Source: WGMI01 sp041739275 (lineage in GTDB: Bacteria > Bacteroidota > Bacteroidia > Flavobacteriales > Schleiferiaceae). From it: a stretch of 64,000 bases of DNA. A program made the position numbers and the translations under genes. Positions 45,388 through 53,879 of this stretch are shown here, piece by piece. The first letter of the stretch is position 1, and every line of letters begins with the position of its first letter. The stretch is from NCBI GenBank assembly GCA_041739275.1, contig JBGSOF010000055.1, positions 1 to 64,000 on the forward strand, in the 5' to 3' direction. The notes beneath the pieces are model-generated. The model saw only the letters and a program-made list of their open reading frames with translations. It ran no database searches and was not told the origin of the DNA.

Positions 45388-46356
45388 ATGATAACGGAGC
45401 CAGATTTGATTCAAAAAACGTCAGTTGTGTTTTTCGGCACCCCTGATTTTGCCGCTGCTTCGCTCGAAGCGTTGTTCCGAGCGGGCTTAGACATCAAAGC
45501 CGTGGTGACGGCTCCCGACAGACCTTCGGGTCGCGGACTCAAGCCCCGTCCCAGCGAGGTGAAGCAAATGGCACTAGAACTCGGCCTGGATGTGCTTCAA
45601 CCGGAAAAGCTCAAAGAGCCCGAATTTCTGCGTGTCTTGAGCAATTTGAAGGCAGACATCTACGCGGTGGTTGCATTTCGGATGCTCCCCGCCGAAGTAT
45701 GGAAACTCCCGAGCAAAGGCTGTTTTAATCTACATGCATCCCTTCTTCCCGATTACCGCGGCGCGGCACCGATTCACCACGCCTTGCTCAATGGTGACGA
45801 TCAGACCGGGCTCAGCACATTTTTGATCGACGAACGCATCGATACCGGTTCGATCTTGTTGCAGCGAATTGAACCCATAGAAGCTTCTGACAACCTGGGA
45901 AGCTTGTACGATCGGCTAAAGACGCTGGGCTCTGAGCTGGTGGTCGAAACTGCAGAACTCCTGGCTTCGGGCAAGGCGGTTCCGAAACCACAACAAAGCG
46001 GTGGAAACGAACGGCCTGCTCCAAAAATTGAGAAGCACGACAGCCGACTTCGATTCGATCAATCGGCCGAACAATGCCACAATAGGGTTCGTGCATTTGC
46101 CCCGAGTCCCGGAGCCTGGTTTGAGATTTTTAGTGCCGATCTCCCCCCTCTTAAGGTCAAAGTTCTCGAAAGCAGATGGGTAGAAACGGATTTCGACGGG
46201 GCCGAAAATTGGGAAATCGAAAAGGGGAAACTCGCGATTCGATGCACCCGCGGCCGCTTTTTTCCGCTCCGAGTACAGCCCGAAGACCGCAAACCCATGC
46301 CAATTGAGGCCTTTTTAAATGGCTATCGCACAGACTCTAAAACATTGATAAAGTAG
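45388..46356 (+). CDS. fmt: Methionyl-tRNA formyltransferase
   Basis: The 322-residue enzyme formylates initiator Met-tRNA with formyl-tetrahydrofolate. It opens VVFFGTPDFAAASLEAL and carries the folate/active-site segment NLHASLLPDYRGAAPI, with the C-terminal OB-like domain beginning near residue 215. The length and start are standard. It is transcribed after recQ. Confidence 0.95.
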   Translation: MITEPDLIQKTSVVFFGTPDFAAASLEALFRAGLDIKAVVTAPDRPSGRGLKPRPSEVKQMALELGLDVLQPEKLKEPEFLRVLSNLKADIYAVVAFRMLPAEVWKLPSKGCFNLHASLLPDYRGAAPIHHALLNGDDQTGLSTFLIDERIDTGSILLQRIEPIEASDNLGSLYDRLKTLGSELVVETAELLASGKAVPKPQQSGGNERPAPKIEKHDSRLRFDQSAEQCHNRVRAFAPSPGAWFEIFSADLPPLKVKVLESRWVETDFDGAENWEIEKGKLAIRCTRGRFFPLRVQPEDRKPMPIEAFLNGYRTDSKTLIK

Positions 46357-46446
46357 CATTTAATTGATTCAGTGCACTTTAGACCGTTCAATTATGAACA
46401 ATCGAGCCTTGTTTTGAACAAAAATCGTCGAAAGCCGCATCCTGCC

Positions 46447-46476
46447 TTGCATACATGGGGGCTTCTTCTAATTTTG
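46447..46476 (+). promoter_or_regulatory. Promoter of the HU gene
   Basis: TTG (46447-46449), then 19 bases, then TAATTTTG (46469-46476) is an exact match to the Bacteroidota housekeeping promoter consensus, including the spacer length. The start codon lies 47 bases downstream. This is the clearest promoter of the window. Confidence 0.8.
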
Positions 46477-46523
46477 TCTACGTCTAAATCACATCAACCA
46501 CTCACAAACCTAAAACCAAGTCA

Positions 46524-46811
46524 ATGAACAAAGCCGAACTCATCGATGCCATGGCCGCTGATGCGGGCATTTCGAAAGCCGCAGCCAAAAAAGCCCTCGA
46601 TTCGTTTACCGAAAACATCACCAACACGCTGGCGAGCAATGGCCGCGTTTCTTTGGTAGGTTTCGGTTCGTTCGCCGTCTCTGAGCGCGCCGCCCGCGAA
46701 GGCCGCAATCCACAGACCGGTGCGACCATCAAAATCGAAGCCAAGAAAGTGGCTCGATTCAAGCCGGGTGCCGAATTGAACGACCGCATCAAGACCACCA
46801 AAAAGAAGTAA
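46524..46811 (+). CDS. HU-family DNA-binding protein
   Basis: The 95-residue histone-like protein bends and compacts DNA as a dimer. It has the full HU fold: helical start (MNKAELIDAMAADAG) and the arm region GRNPQTGATIKI with the DNA-kinking Pro. It is preceded by a strong promoter (46447-46476) and followed by a terminator, so it is its own transcription unit. Confidence 0.96.
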   Translation: MNKAELIDAMAADAGISKAAAKKALDSFTENITNTLASNGRVSLVGFGSFAVSERAAREGRNPQTGATIKIEAKKVARFKPGAELNDRIKTTKKK

Positions 46812-46835
46812 TTCGCTTCTCGAAGAAATTCACAG

Positions 46836-46862
46836 CCCTGCCCCAAAAGGCGGGGTTTTTTG
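46836..46862 (+). terminator. Terminator after the HU gene
   Basis: CCCTGCC (46836-46842) pairs with GGCGGGG (46849-46855), with one T-G wobble, followed by TTTTTTG. It lies just before the convergent pdxH gene. Confidence 0.8.
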
Positions 46863-46914
46863 TTTTATGGCCGGCCGATCGAACATCGCTTTGCCCAACT
46901 CAGCTTGCGTCCCT

Positions 46915-47556
46915 CTATGGGTAAAGCCTTCTGAAGCTCCAGCCCAAATCGCCCAAGCGGTATTCAATTCGGTCGTGCAGTCTCGAAGGGCGTCCTTGCC
47001 AGAACTCGAAGCGCTCGGGGACCAAGCGGATTCCCCCCCAAGTATCGGGTCTGGGCACTTTCTGGCCCTCGTACCACCGCATGAGTTCTTCAAACCGGGC
47101 TTCGAGCTGTTCACGAGAATCGAGCTCCTTACTTTGAAGCGACGCCCAAGCACCCACTTGACTTTCAAAGGGACGAGAAGCGAAATAGGCGTCGTTTTCG
47201 GCTTGGCCGACCCACTCTACCCGACCTCTGATTTTAACTTGGCGCTGCATTTCGGGCCAGAAAAACAAAAGGGCTGCCCGTCCGCTTTCGCGTGCTTCGC
47301 GCGCTTTGTTGCTCTCGAGATGGGTGTAAATCACAAACCCCCTCAGATCGAACTCCTTTAAAAGCACCATGCGCGCATTAGGGCCCTCTTGCGCCGACTC
47401 CGTGGCAAAAACAACTGCGTTCAATTCGTCGATCGCATGCTCCCGATATTCTTCGAACCAACGCGCAAACTGCGCAAAGGGGTTCGACTCGAGATCGTCT
47501 TCGACCAAAGTACCCTTTAAATAATCTTTGCGTTCGTTGTGCAGATTGGCTTCCAT
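46915..47556 (-). CDS. pdxH: Pyridoxamine 5'-phosphate oxidase
   Basis: The 213-residue FMN enzyme makes pyridoxal phosphate. It has PNARMVLLKEFDLRGFVIYT, RQVKIRGRVEW, SQVGAWASLQS and the C-terminal LGDLGWSFRRLYP signature; length is standard. It is divergent from algH across 63 bases. PLP supports several enzymes here, including the aminotransferase-fold lyase at 48248 and RidA targets. Confidence 0.95.
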   Translation of the reverse strand: MEANLHNERKDYLKGTLVEDDLESNPFAQFARWFEEYREHAIDELNAVVFATESAQEGPNARMVLLKEFDLRGFVIYTHLESNKAREARESGRAALLFFWPEMQRQVKIRGRVEWVGQAENDAYFASRPFESQVGAWASLQSKELDSREQLEARFEELMRWYEGQKVPRPDTWGGIRLVPERFEFWQGRPSRLHDRIEYRLGDLGWSFRRLYP

Positions 47557-47619
47557 GACTCAAATTTAAGACGTCTAAGGGACGCGAATGGTTCGCGCCG
47601 CTCAGTACCCCCTTTCCCC

Positions 47620-48198
47620 ATGCGCTCTATGGCTTCAAATCCTTTCTCTGAACCGCTTCGCAAAGGCATTCTCCTCGCTGCCCGACCCGAGCTCACCGAC
47701 CCTCTGTTTTCGAGAGCCATCATTTTGGTTTGTCAACACGATTCCGAGGGCAGTCTTGGGTTTGTGGTCAACCGAAAAACCGAGTACGCGATTTCTGATG
47801 TCCTTCCTGATTTTCCAAATTTTTCAGATGCTTTGTACGCCGGCGGCCCCGTGAGTCCTGAGCAGCTTTTTTACTTGATACGCCCTTCAAAAAACGAAGC
47901 GGCCCTCGAACCGATCGCCCAAGGACTGGCTTGGGGCGCGCGCCGAGAATATTTGGAAGAGGTACACGCCTCGGCAGAACATCGGGCAGCGCGAGAAATG
48001 AAATTCTTTGTAGGCTATGCGGGCTGGGGTGCCGGGCAATTGCACAGAGAATGGGTAGAACGCAGCTGGTATGTGCTTGAACAGTGGAAACCGGCCGACG
48101 TTTTCGGCGAAGTAGAAGACCTGTGGGCCTCGATCGTCAAGAGGGTTCTCGATCGAGAGTCGCGCTTAATCCGCGGTTCTCGACCCGAACTAAACTGA
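47620..48198 (+). CDS. YqgE/AlgH family protein
   Basis: The 192-residue DUF179 protein has GILLAARPELTDPLFSRAII, then GFVVNRKT and a typical YAGWGAGQLHREW near the C-terminal third. The function of this widespread family is unknown. ATG 47620 and an ATG three codons later are both plausible starts. The gene is convergent with pabC. Confidence 0.9.
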   Translation: MRSMASNPFSEPLRKGILLAARPELTDPLFSRAIILVCQHDSEGSLGFVVNRKTEYAISDVLPDFPNFSDALYAGGPVSPEQLFYLIRPSKNEAALEPIAQGLAWGARREYLEEVHASAEHRAAREMKFFVGYAGWGAGQLHREWVERSWYVLEQWKPADVFGEVEDLWASIVKRVLDRESRLIRGSRPELN

Positions 48199-48247
48199 TG
48201 CTCAGATGTGATGAATGCTCGTATTTTCTTTAAGAAAATCTTCAAAA

Positions 48248-49087
48248 TCAGACCAATGCAGCTTTGTGAAGAACTTCTGCGGCCTTGGTAGCCATGAGCC
48301 CGAGATAGCTGTGATCGCGGTATGCAGACACCCAGCGAACACCTTCGACGGCGTTGGTGAGCCAGATTTCCTCGGCCCGGAGCAATTCGAAAGGCGAGAG
48401 TTCGGTTTCCACAACAGACGCTCCCCATTGATGGGCGAGCTCGAGAATTCGAGAGCGAATCACCCCTTGTGTGCAGCCTGAAGAAAGAGGCGGAGTGTAC
48501 AAAACTCCCTCCTTCAACACAAAGAGGTTCGAACGACTCGCTTCGACCAGTTGTTTGGCCGGGTTTAAGAGCAAAGCGTCGTCTAATGCATTTTCGGCGC
48601 TCCAAATAGAGGCGAGCACGTAGGGTGCAGACTGTGCCGTTTTTAAGTTTGACAGCAAACCGGGATGGATGGGATGATCGCGGTAGAGATCGATCCTCAG
48701 CCCTTTCTGAGCGCCTGAATAGCCGGAGTACTCCAGGGGGTCACACGCTGCAATCCACGAGACAGACGATTTTTGAGGCAAATAGGCTCCCGCTCCTTCG
48801 CGATACACCTGAAACCGGAGTCGTGTCGGTTTGTCTCCGCGGTGATTGGCGTCAACCGTTTGAATCAAGCGTTCGTTAAGCCATTCAGGTGTCAGGAAAT
48901 CAGGTATTTCCATACGAAACACCCGCATTCCGGCCATCAACCGAAAATAGTGCTCTTCGAGCCAGAACACTTTTCCCGATTCATAGCGAAAGGTCTCAAA
49001 AACAGCATCTCCGTATCGAAAAGCTCTGTTTGACGCGCTAAAGAGCGCTTGCTCGGCATCGCACCAGCGATCGTTCCACAAAATCAT
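48248..49087 (-). CDS. pabC: Class IV aminotransferase-fold, aminodeoxychorismate lyase-like
   Basis: The 279-residue PLP protein has the lysine in NLKTAQSAPYV and the GDAVFETFRYESGK front typical of PabC. That enzyme turns 4-amino-4-deoxychorismate into p-aminobenzoate in folate synthesis. A branched-chain or D-amino-acid aminotransferase of the same family cannot be ruled out. The pabA-like gene at 29496 supports folate as the role, though the two are 19 kb apart. Confidence 0.75.
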   Translation of the reverse strand: MILWNDRWCDAEQALFSASNRAFRYGDAVFETFRYESGKVFWLEEHYFRLMAGMRVFRMEIPDFLTPEWLNERLIQTVDANHRGDKPTRLRFQVYREGAGAYLPQKSSVSWIAACDPLEYSGYSGAQKGLRIDLYRDHPIHPGLLSNLKTAQSAPYVLASIWSAENALDDALLLNPAKQLVEASRSNLFVLKEGVLYTPPLSSGCTQGVIRSRILELAHQWGASVVETELSPFELLRAEEIWLTNAVEGVRWVSAYRDHSYLGLMATKAAEVLHKAALV

Positions 49088-49113
49088 GAGGCGAAAGTAG
49101 AGTTGAGATCAAT

Positions 49114-49145
49114 AAAAAAGCCCCGGAACAAGGCGCTCCGAGGCT
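49114..49145 (-). terminator. Hairpin upstream of pabC, terminator of the secreted hydrolase gene
   Basis: On the minus strand AGCCTCGG (49145-49138) pairs with CCGGGGCT (49126-49119); the only imperfect position is a U-G wobble. A T-rich run follows. It lies just after the stop codon of the secreted hydrolase-like gene. Confidence 0.7.
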
Positions 49146-49164
49146 CTCTTAAGATTTAAATCGT

Positions 49165-50781
49165 TCAGTTCACCGAAATCCGGCGAACCCCTTTGCCTTG
49201 ATTCGTCTGGATGGCGACCAGATAAATACCGGGCTTTAGACCTTCAACCGAAACGCGAATCTCCGAAGAAGCTCCGTTTTGGGCGCGGATTACTTTTCCG
49301 CCGAGGTCCATCACCTCAACGCGTTCGATGCGCGCACCGGGGGTGCTCAACACAAAGTGCGTGTGTGCGGGGTTTGGATAGAGCGACCAATTGCGATCGT
49401 TCGCCACCTCTGGAGCAGAGAGCCCGGGCACGTTCAATCCGTTTTGCTTGAAGGCGTAGGCAATGCGCGGCACCATGAAGCCCATGACAGAATCGATGTA
49501 GGCAATCGACTGAGACTTGATGTTCGGATTGGTTTCGTTGACGCCCAGCGGATCGCTTGGATCCCACCAATCCCATGGGTTTGAATTGACTTGAAACGGA
49601 AGCGCCGGGTTGACCGGGGGGATGTTGAAGGTCAGCAACTGCCCGTATTGCCCGAGGTTGTAGGGGTTCGCTTTGGCGACTTGAGTGATGGGGTCGTTGA
49701 AATTGGCATTGGCAAAAAAGGCGTTGTTGCCGTTGGTTTCTGCCATTTTGATCGCCGTATGGCTTCCCGCAACTTCAACCACAGGGAAAAACTGACCGGC
49801 TACGGGCACTTGAACCACACCGCGGTAGTAGGGTGCAAAGAAATCGTTGCGGCAGTGGATGCTCACCAGCGGTATTTCTCCCGCCTCGTACCATGCGCTG
49901 TCTCCGAGCGCACCGCCCATATTGAGACAGATGCTCACATCGTCGGGCAAGCCGGGGGTGTTGATGTAGTTGCGTCCCGTGGCCGTGAGGTCTATTTCGG
50001 GCAAACCGAGTGGGGTTGTATTTCCGGTGAGGGTTACCTCGCCTCCATAGCCGTTCCAATCGCCTACAATGGCCGTATCCACATAGGGATCGCCCGCATT
50101 GACGGCATTTCCGAACAAGCCCGTGCCCGCGACAGAATATTGAAACTTCGATGGAGCGGTGACTTCGCTCAATTCGCTCAAAGAAGCGTAGGCCAAAGTG
50201 ATGTACCCGCCTGACCCCTGACCGACCAGCGCAATGTGGTCTCCGTTGATCTCGTATGGATTGCTCGTCAAAGCCAGACCGCGGTGCGCGCGGACACATG
50301 CTTTAATGTCTTGTACAGCATTGTACACGGCCAACAAATTGGTTCCTCTGCGCAAGTCTAAATTGGTGGAGTTGGCCAGCCATCCCAAACGATAGGTAGC
50401 CGATACGGCCACGTATCCCGCTTTGGCAAAACGGCGACACATTTCAACGGCCGCGCTGTCTGTGCGTTCGCCCATAGGCGATGCCAGACCTTTTGGGAGA
50501 AAGCTGCCAGTGTGCATGTAAATCACCACCGGGCGGCTGCTCGAAGTATCTACGGCGGGGTCGGGCATGTACACATCCATAAAGAGCGGAACCAACTGCG
50601 GACCACCGATGCTGCCGGGAGCATATGCGCTGAAATTGACCCCGTACACTTGGTTGTTCGTGACAACGATTTCGCTGTCTGTAAACACCTCGTCGAGATA
50701 GCGAGTTTGAGCTGAAATTCGGGAGCTGCAAATTGTTGCGGCCAATCCCAAAATTGCCAAAAGCGTAAAATTTTTCTTCAT
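49165..50781 (-). CDS. Secreted alpha/beta-hydrolase-like protein, T9SS type A
   Basis: The 538-residue protein starts at ATG 50781 with a signal peptide (1-25). The core looks like a carboxylesterase: oxyanion-type HTGSF at 90-94, and a helix behind ALVGQGSGGYIT. At the nucleophile elbow the usual GESAGG reads GQGSGG (187-192), so Gly stands where Ser is expected, although a Ser follows one place later. A possible acid-base pair (CRNDF; GSHTA) is present later. The C-terminus from about 455 (NWSLYPNPAHTHFVL ... KGVRRISVN) is a type A sorting domain for type IX secretion. It is exported but may be catalytically altered. Confidence 0.82.
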   Translation of the reverse strand: MKKNFTLLAILGLAATICSSRISAQTRYLDEVFTDSEIVVTNNQVYGVNFSAYAPGSIGGPQLVPLFMDVYMPDPAVDTSSSRPVVIYMHTGSFLPKGLASPMGERTDSAAVEMCRRFAKAGYVAVSATYRLGWLANSTNLDLRRGTNLLAVYNAVQDIKACVRAHRGLALTSNPYEINGDHIALVGQGSGGYITLAYASLSELSEVTAPSKFQYSVAGTGLFGNAVNAGDPYVDTAIVGDWNGYGGEVTLTGNTTPLGLPEIDLTATGRNYINTPGLPDDVSICLNMGGALGDSAWYEAGEIPLVSIHCRNDFFAPYYRGVVQVPVAGQFFPVVEVAGSHTAIKMAETNGNNAFFANANFNDPITQVAKANPYNLGQYGQLLTFNIPPVNPALPFQVNSNPWDWWDPSDPLGVNETNPNIKSQSIAYIDSVMGFMVPRIAYAFKQNGLNVPGLSAPEVANDRNWSLYPNPAHTHFVLSTPGARIERVEVMDLGGKVIRAQNGASSEIRVSVEGLKPGIYLVAIQTNQGKGVRRISVN

Positions 50782-50823
50782 TCCGAAGCGTAATTTGGTT
50801 TCGTTAAGCACTGAAAGTTATGC

Positions 50824-50831
50824 CAAAGTTA
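50824..50831 (-). promoter_or_regulatory. Candidate -7 box for the secreted hydrolase-like gene
   Basis: On the minus strand this is TAACTTTG, an exact match to TAnnTTTG, 43 bases before the ATG at 50781. No TTG stands 19 bases further upstream. Confidence 0.4.
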
Positions 50832-50881
50832 AGTGCTTAGGAGGAGGAATTTTTACAGCTTGCCCGAAGTAATTTAGATGA

Positions 50882-51490
50882 ATGCTTCGGAACCTCTCCT
50901 TTTCTCTGTTCATTCTCTTGAGCGGCCTTCACGCCAAAATGGCATTTGCTCAGTCAGTACGTGGCGACCGGGATGCGCGCGCGTTCGCCGAGCGATACCT
51001 GAAAGCGCTTGCAGAGCGCCGACATCTCGACGTGCTCGAACAAACAGAGCCGGGCTTGATCGAGTTTGCGGGATCGAAGGCCATTTTGACCTGGCTCGAG
51101 GCTTCGTATGCAGATCCTCAGGCGGAGGTGCGCCTTTCAGACCCGGTGATTACCGACATCAAGGGTCCGATTACTACAGAAAATCAGGCTTTTGCGCAGT
51201 TCTCTGTCCGATTTAAGGTCGAGGTCCGAATGCTGCCACCCGAAGGTTCAACGAGCGTATCTGAAGAAACTGTGGCCTTCTATCAGCAAGTTCTGACCTC
51301 GAGTTATCCCGACAAAAAAGTTAAATACGACAAAAAGCAGAAGAAATTCTCGCTTGAAACCGAGAACATCCTCTTTGGGTTTTTAGACCGCGAGGGTCGA
51401 TGGACATTTGTCGAAAACCGCGACGAGACCCGGCCGTACCTCAGCCGTGTCATTCCGCCGGGCATCATCACTCAATTCTCCAAGCAATAA
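50882..51490 (+). CDS. Secreted protein of unknown function, NTF2-like possible
   Basis: The 202-residue protein has a signal peptide (about 1-23, ending AFAQ). Residues 30-130 show helix then curved-strand character like SnoaL/NTF2-type folds (ARAFAERYLKALAERRHLDVL, later AFAQFSVRFKVEVRM), but I cannot assign a family. It stands alone after a divergent promoter region and is followed by the second hairpin repeat. Confidence 0.6.
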   Translation: MLRNLSFSLFILLSGLHAKMAFAQSVRGDRDARAFAERYLKALAERRHLDVLEQTEPGLIEFAGSKAILTWLEASYADPQAEVRLSDPVITDIKGPITTENQAFAQFSVRFKVEVRMLPPEGSTSVSEETVAFYQQVLTSSYPDKKVKYDKKQKKFSLETENILFGFLDREGRWTFVENRDETRPYLSRVIPPGIITQFSKQ

Positions 51491-51527
51491 AAGATAGACG
51501 CCCCCCGCGGTGTTTTATCACCAACGT

Positions 51528-51678
51528 ACACATGTAGCCCCGCACGATTGTGCGGGGGAAGACATCAAGGTCGTAGGGAGGGAATAAACAGCGAAGGCCT
51601 TTATCCACTCTTACCTTTAAATCGTACCGCCGCGATGCATCGCGGCACTACACAATGCTCATTGGCGAAGCCGGAAGA
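51528..51678 (+). repeat. Dispersed hairpin repeat, copy 2
   Basis: This is nearly identical to 145-248 on both sides of an insert of about 47 bases (51598-51652). It carries the same 8-base hairpin (51538-51545 with 51550-51557, loop GATT) and, within the insert, a second perfect 18-base palindrome (51629-51646, GCCGCGATGCATCGCGGC). It lies between the convergent ends of the secreted protein and rhomboid genes. The pattern fits a REP-type or small non-autonomous element, but no transposase is in the window. Confidence 0.85.
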
Positions 51679-51771
51679 AACAATCCAGACTTCTCCGCGA
51701 TCCGCAACGGACGATTACCCCGTGATGTGCGTTTTAGAATGGCTGCTGAATGGGTCAACCTCAGAATTATA

Positions 51772-52530
51772 TCACTCGCCAGGATGATCCTGTGCCCCGT
51801 CTCGCCCATCTCCCGACGGAGGTGCCGATCGATATTCAAAAAGCCCTTCAATCTCCTCATCCATAACCCCTTGCACTTGACCTTCGAGCGCATTCTCGCT
51901 CGATTCGGGCCAGGGATACACCGTCTTCGAAGGCCCGGAGCGACGAAGCGCAAAAGCCAAAATCAAACCCACCACAGCCCCGCTCAAATGAACTTCCCAC
52001 GAAACGGCGTCTTCGATGGGAAACAGTCCCCAAAACAATCCTCCGTAGAGAAATACCACTAAGAGCGAAAAGGCCAGCAAGTAGCGGTTGCCTTTAATCA
52101 AGCCGCTAAAGAAGAAGAAGGTACTCAAGGCGTAGATCATTCCGCTCGCACCGATGTGAAAAGACGGTCGCGCGTAGAACCAGGCCAGCGCAAAGGGCAG
52201 AGTCGCCGATAAGCCTAAAACGGTAGGCCAAGTCTTGGGGTAGAAGTAGATTAAGCCGAGGCTTAGAAAAAACAAGGGAATGCTGTTGTGCATCAAATGC
52301 GAAGTGCTGCCGTGCACCATCCAGCTCAGGGCAATTCCCCCCAGCCCCGAGCGAGTGCGCGGGAACAAGCCCCATCGATACAACTCCCAACCATATCGAA
52401 GGTCTGCCCAGTAAACCATCCACAAGAAAACCACCAAAAGAACGGGAAGAACCAAAAGAGCCGAAGCCGGTCTCGGTTTAAATTGCGAGGTGCTCGAGCC
52501 AGACTCCGGCTCTGTGATGTCTACTCTCAT
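51772..52530 (-). CDS. Rhomboid family intramembrane serine protease
   Basis: This is 252 residues from ATG 52530. About six membrane segments lie between residues 22 and 195. The catalytic Ser129 is in HIGASGM and His181 is in WEVHLSG. Such proteases cut membrane proteins within their transmembrane segments. The C-terminal 55 residues are charged and soluble. It is divergent from rarA; the 17-base gap leaves little room for two promoters, so the starts may lie differently. Confidence 0.88.
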   Translation of the reverse strand: MRVDITEPESGSSTSQFKPRPASALLVLPVLLVVFLWMVYWADLRYGWELYRWGLFPRTRSGLGGIALSWMVHGSTSHLMHNSIPLFFLSLGLIYFYPKTWPTVLGLSATLPFALAWFYARPSFHIGASGMIYALSTFFFFSGLIKGNRYLLAFSLLVVFLYGGLFWGLFPIEDAVSWEVHLSGAVVGLILAFALRRSGPSKTVYPWPESSENALEGQVQGVMDEEIEGLFEYRSAPPSGDGRDGAQDHPGE

Positions 52531-52547
52531 CAATACCGATCGTTGAA

Positions 52548-53831
52548 TTGACCCCATCGAACCAACCGCCGCTGGCTGAACGGATGCGACCGAAGAGCCT
52601 CGAAGACTACGTGGGTCAGACCCATTTGATCGGTCCGCAGGGGGCGTTGACAGAATGGTTGAACGCGGGGCATATGCCGAGTTTTATTTTTTGGGGACCG
52701 CCTGGGGTCGGAAAAACGACTTTGGCAAACCTCATTGCACAAAAACTCGGCCGCAGATTTTTCTCGCTCTCGGCGGTGCATTCGGGCGTTCGCGAATTGA
52801 GAGAAACCATTCAAGCTGCAGAGCGCCGCGATCTGTTTGCCGAAGGCGTACCTCTGCTCTTTATTGACGAGATACACCGTTTTAGCAAAGCGCAGCAAGA
52901 CGCTCTGCTCGGTGCGGTAGAGTCGGGGGTGGTGCGCTTGATTGGAGCGACGACCGAAAATCCGGGATTTGAGGTCATCCCTGCCCTGCTGTCGCGTTGT
53001 CAGGTGTTTGTGCTCAAACCACTCGATCGAGACGAGTTGTGCCGAATTGGCAAGCAGGCTTTTGAGCGAGACCCGCAGCTCGCGGGCAAGACCCTGCCCG
53101 AAAGCGAATGGGACTCGTTGATTCGACTGGCCGACGGCGATGCCCGGCGCTTGCTGAACTTAATCGAATGGGCCGCGGCAACGACCGACGAAACAGGGCT
53201 TGTTTTGATCGACCCCGAACGGCTCGAGCGCATGCGCGAGGCCAACCCCATGTTGTTCGAACGCGGTGGAGAACAGCACTACGACTTGATTTCGGCATTT
53301 ATTAAATCGGTGCGGGGCAGCGACCCCGACGCGGCAGTGTACTACTTGGCCCGGATGATCTCTGCCGGAGAGGACCCAAAATTCATCGCGCGACGCTTGG
53401 TTATTTTGAGCGCGGAAGACATTGGCTTGGCGGATCCCAACGCCCTGATGTTGGCCTCGGCTTGTTTTTCGGCCGTAGAGCGAATCGGCTTGCCCGAAGC
53501 CCGCATCCCCTTGGCTGAGTGCGCCATTTATCTCGCCGGAGCTCCAAAGAGCAATTCCGCCTACCTCGCCATCGATGCGGCTCTCGCCGAAGTGGCACGC
53601 AGCGGCAGGCTCGAAGTGCCTCTTGAACTCAGGAACGCCGCCAACCCCCTACTCCGCCAAATGGGCTATGGCAAAGACTATATCTACCCCCACGACCAAA
53701 AGGACCGATTTTTCGCGACAGACTATCTCCCTGATTCCATTCGAGCTCAAAAGTTTTACGAAGCCGCCGAAAATGAACGCGAGCAACGTGCAGCTGAGCG
53801 ACTCAAAGCCCTGAGGAACAAGGATCAATAA
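52548..53831 (+). CDS. rarA: Replication-associated recombination protein RarA
   Basis: The 427-residue AAA+ ATPase (MgsA/WRNIP1 family) acts at stalled replication forks. Walker A is GPPGVGKT at 50-57 and Walker B FIDEIHRFS; the C-terminal part (YLAIDAALAEVARSG and YPHDQKDRFFATDYLPD) is typical. The start is TTG at 52548, and no ATG is nearby in frame before the conserved PLAERMRP region. Confidence 0.94.
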   Translation: MTPSNQPPLAERMRPKSLEDYVGQTHLIGPQGALTEWLNAGHMPSFIFWGPPGVGKTTLANLIAQKLGRRFFSLSAVHSGVRELRETIQAAERRDLFAEGVPLLFIDEIHRFSKAQQDALLGAVESGVVRLIGATTENPGFEVIPALLSRCQVFVLKPLDRDELCRIGKQAFERDPQLAGKTLPESEWDSLIRLADGDARRLLNLIEWAAATTDETGLVLIDPERLERMREANPMLFERGGEQHYDLISAFIKSVRGSDPDAAVYYLARMISAGEDPKFIARRLVILSAEDIGLADPNALMLASACFSAVERIGLPEARIPLAECAIYLAGAPKSNSAYLAIDAALAEVARSGRLEVPLELRNAANPLLRQMGYGKDYIYPHDQKDRFFATDYLPDSIRAQKFYEAAENEREQRAAERLKALRNKDQ

Positions 53832-53858
53832 AAAAGAGACGCAGAATTCCGCGCCTCT
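53829..53858 (-). terminator. Terminator of the surface lipoprotein gene
   Basis: On the minus strand AGAGGCGC (53858-53851) pairs with GCGTCTCT (53842-53835), with one G-U pair, and a T run follows. It lies just after the stop codon of the lipoprotein gene. Confidence 0.75.
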
Positions 53859-53879
53859 TCAAATGGTTTTTGAAGGGAA

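Noticed and set aside
51548..51787. A 79-codon frame with peptide similarity to another frame at 51-377
   Set aside because: The similarity comes from the shared DNA repeat and includes palindromic DNA; there is no sign of a conserved protein.
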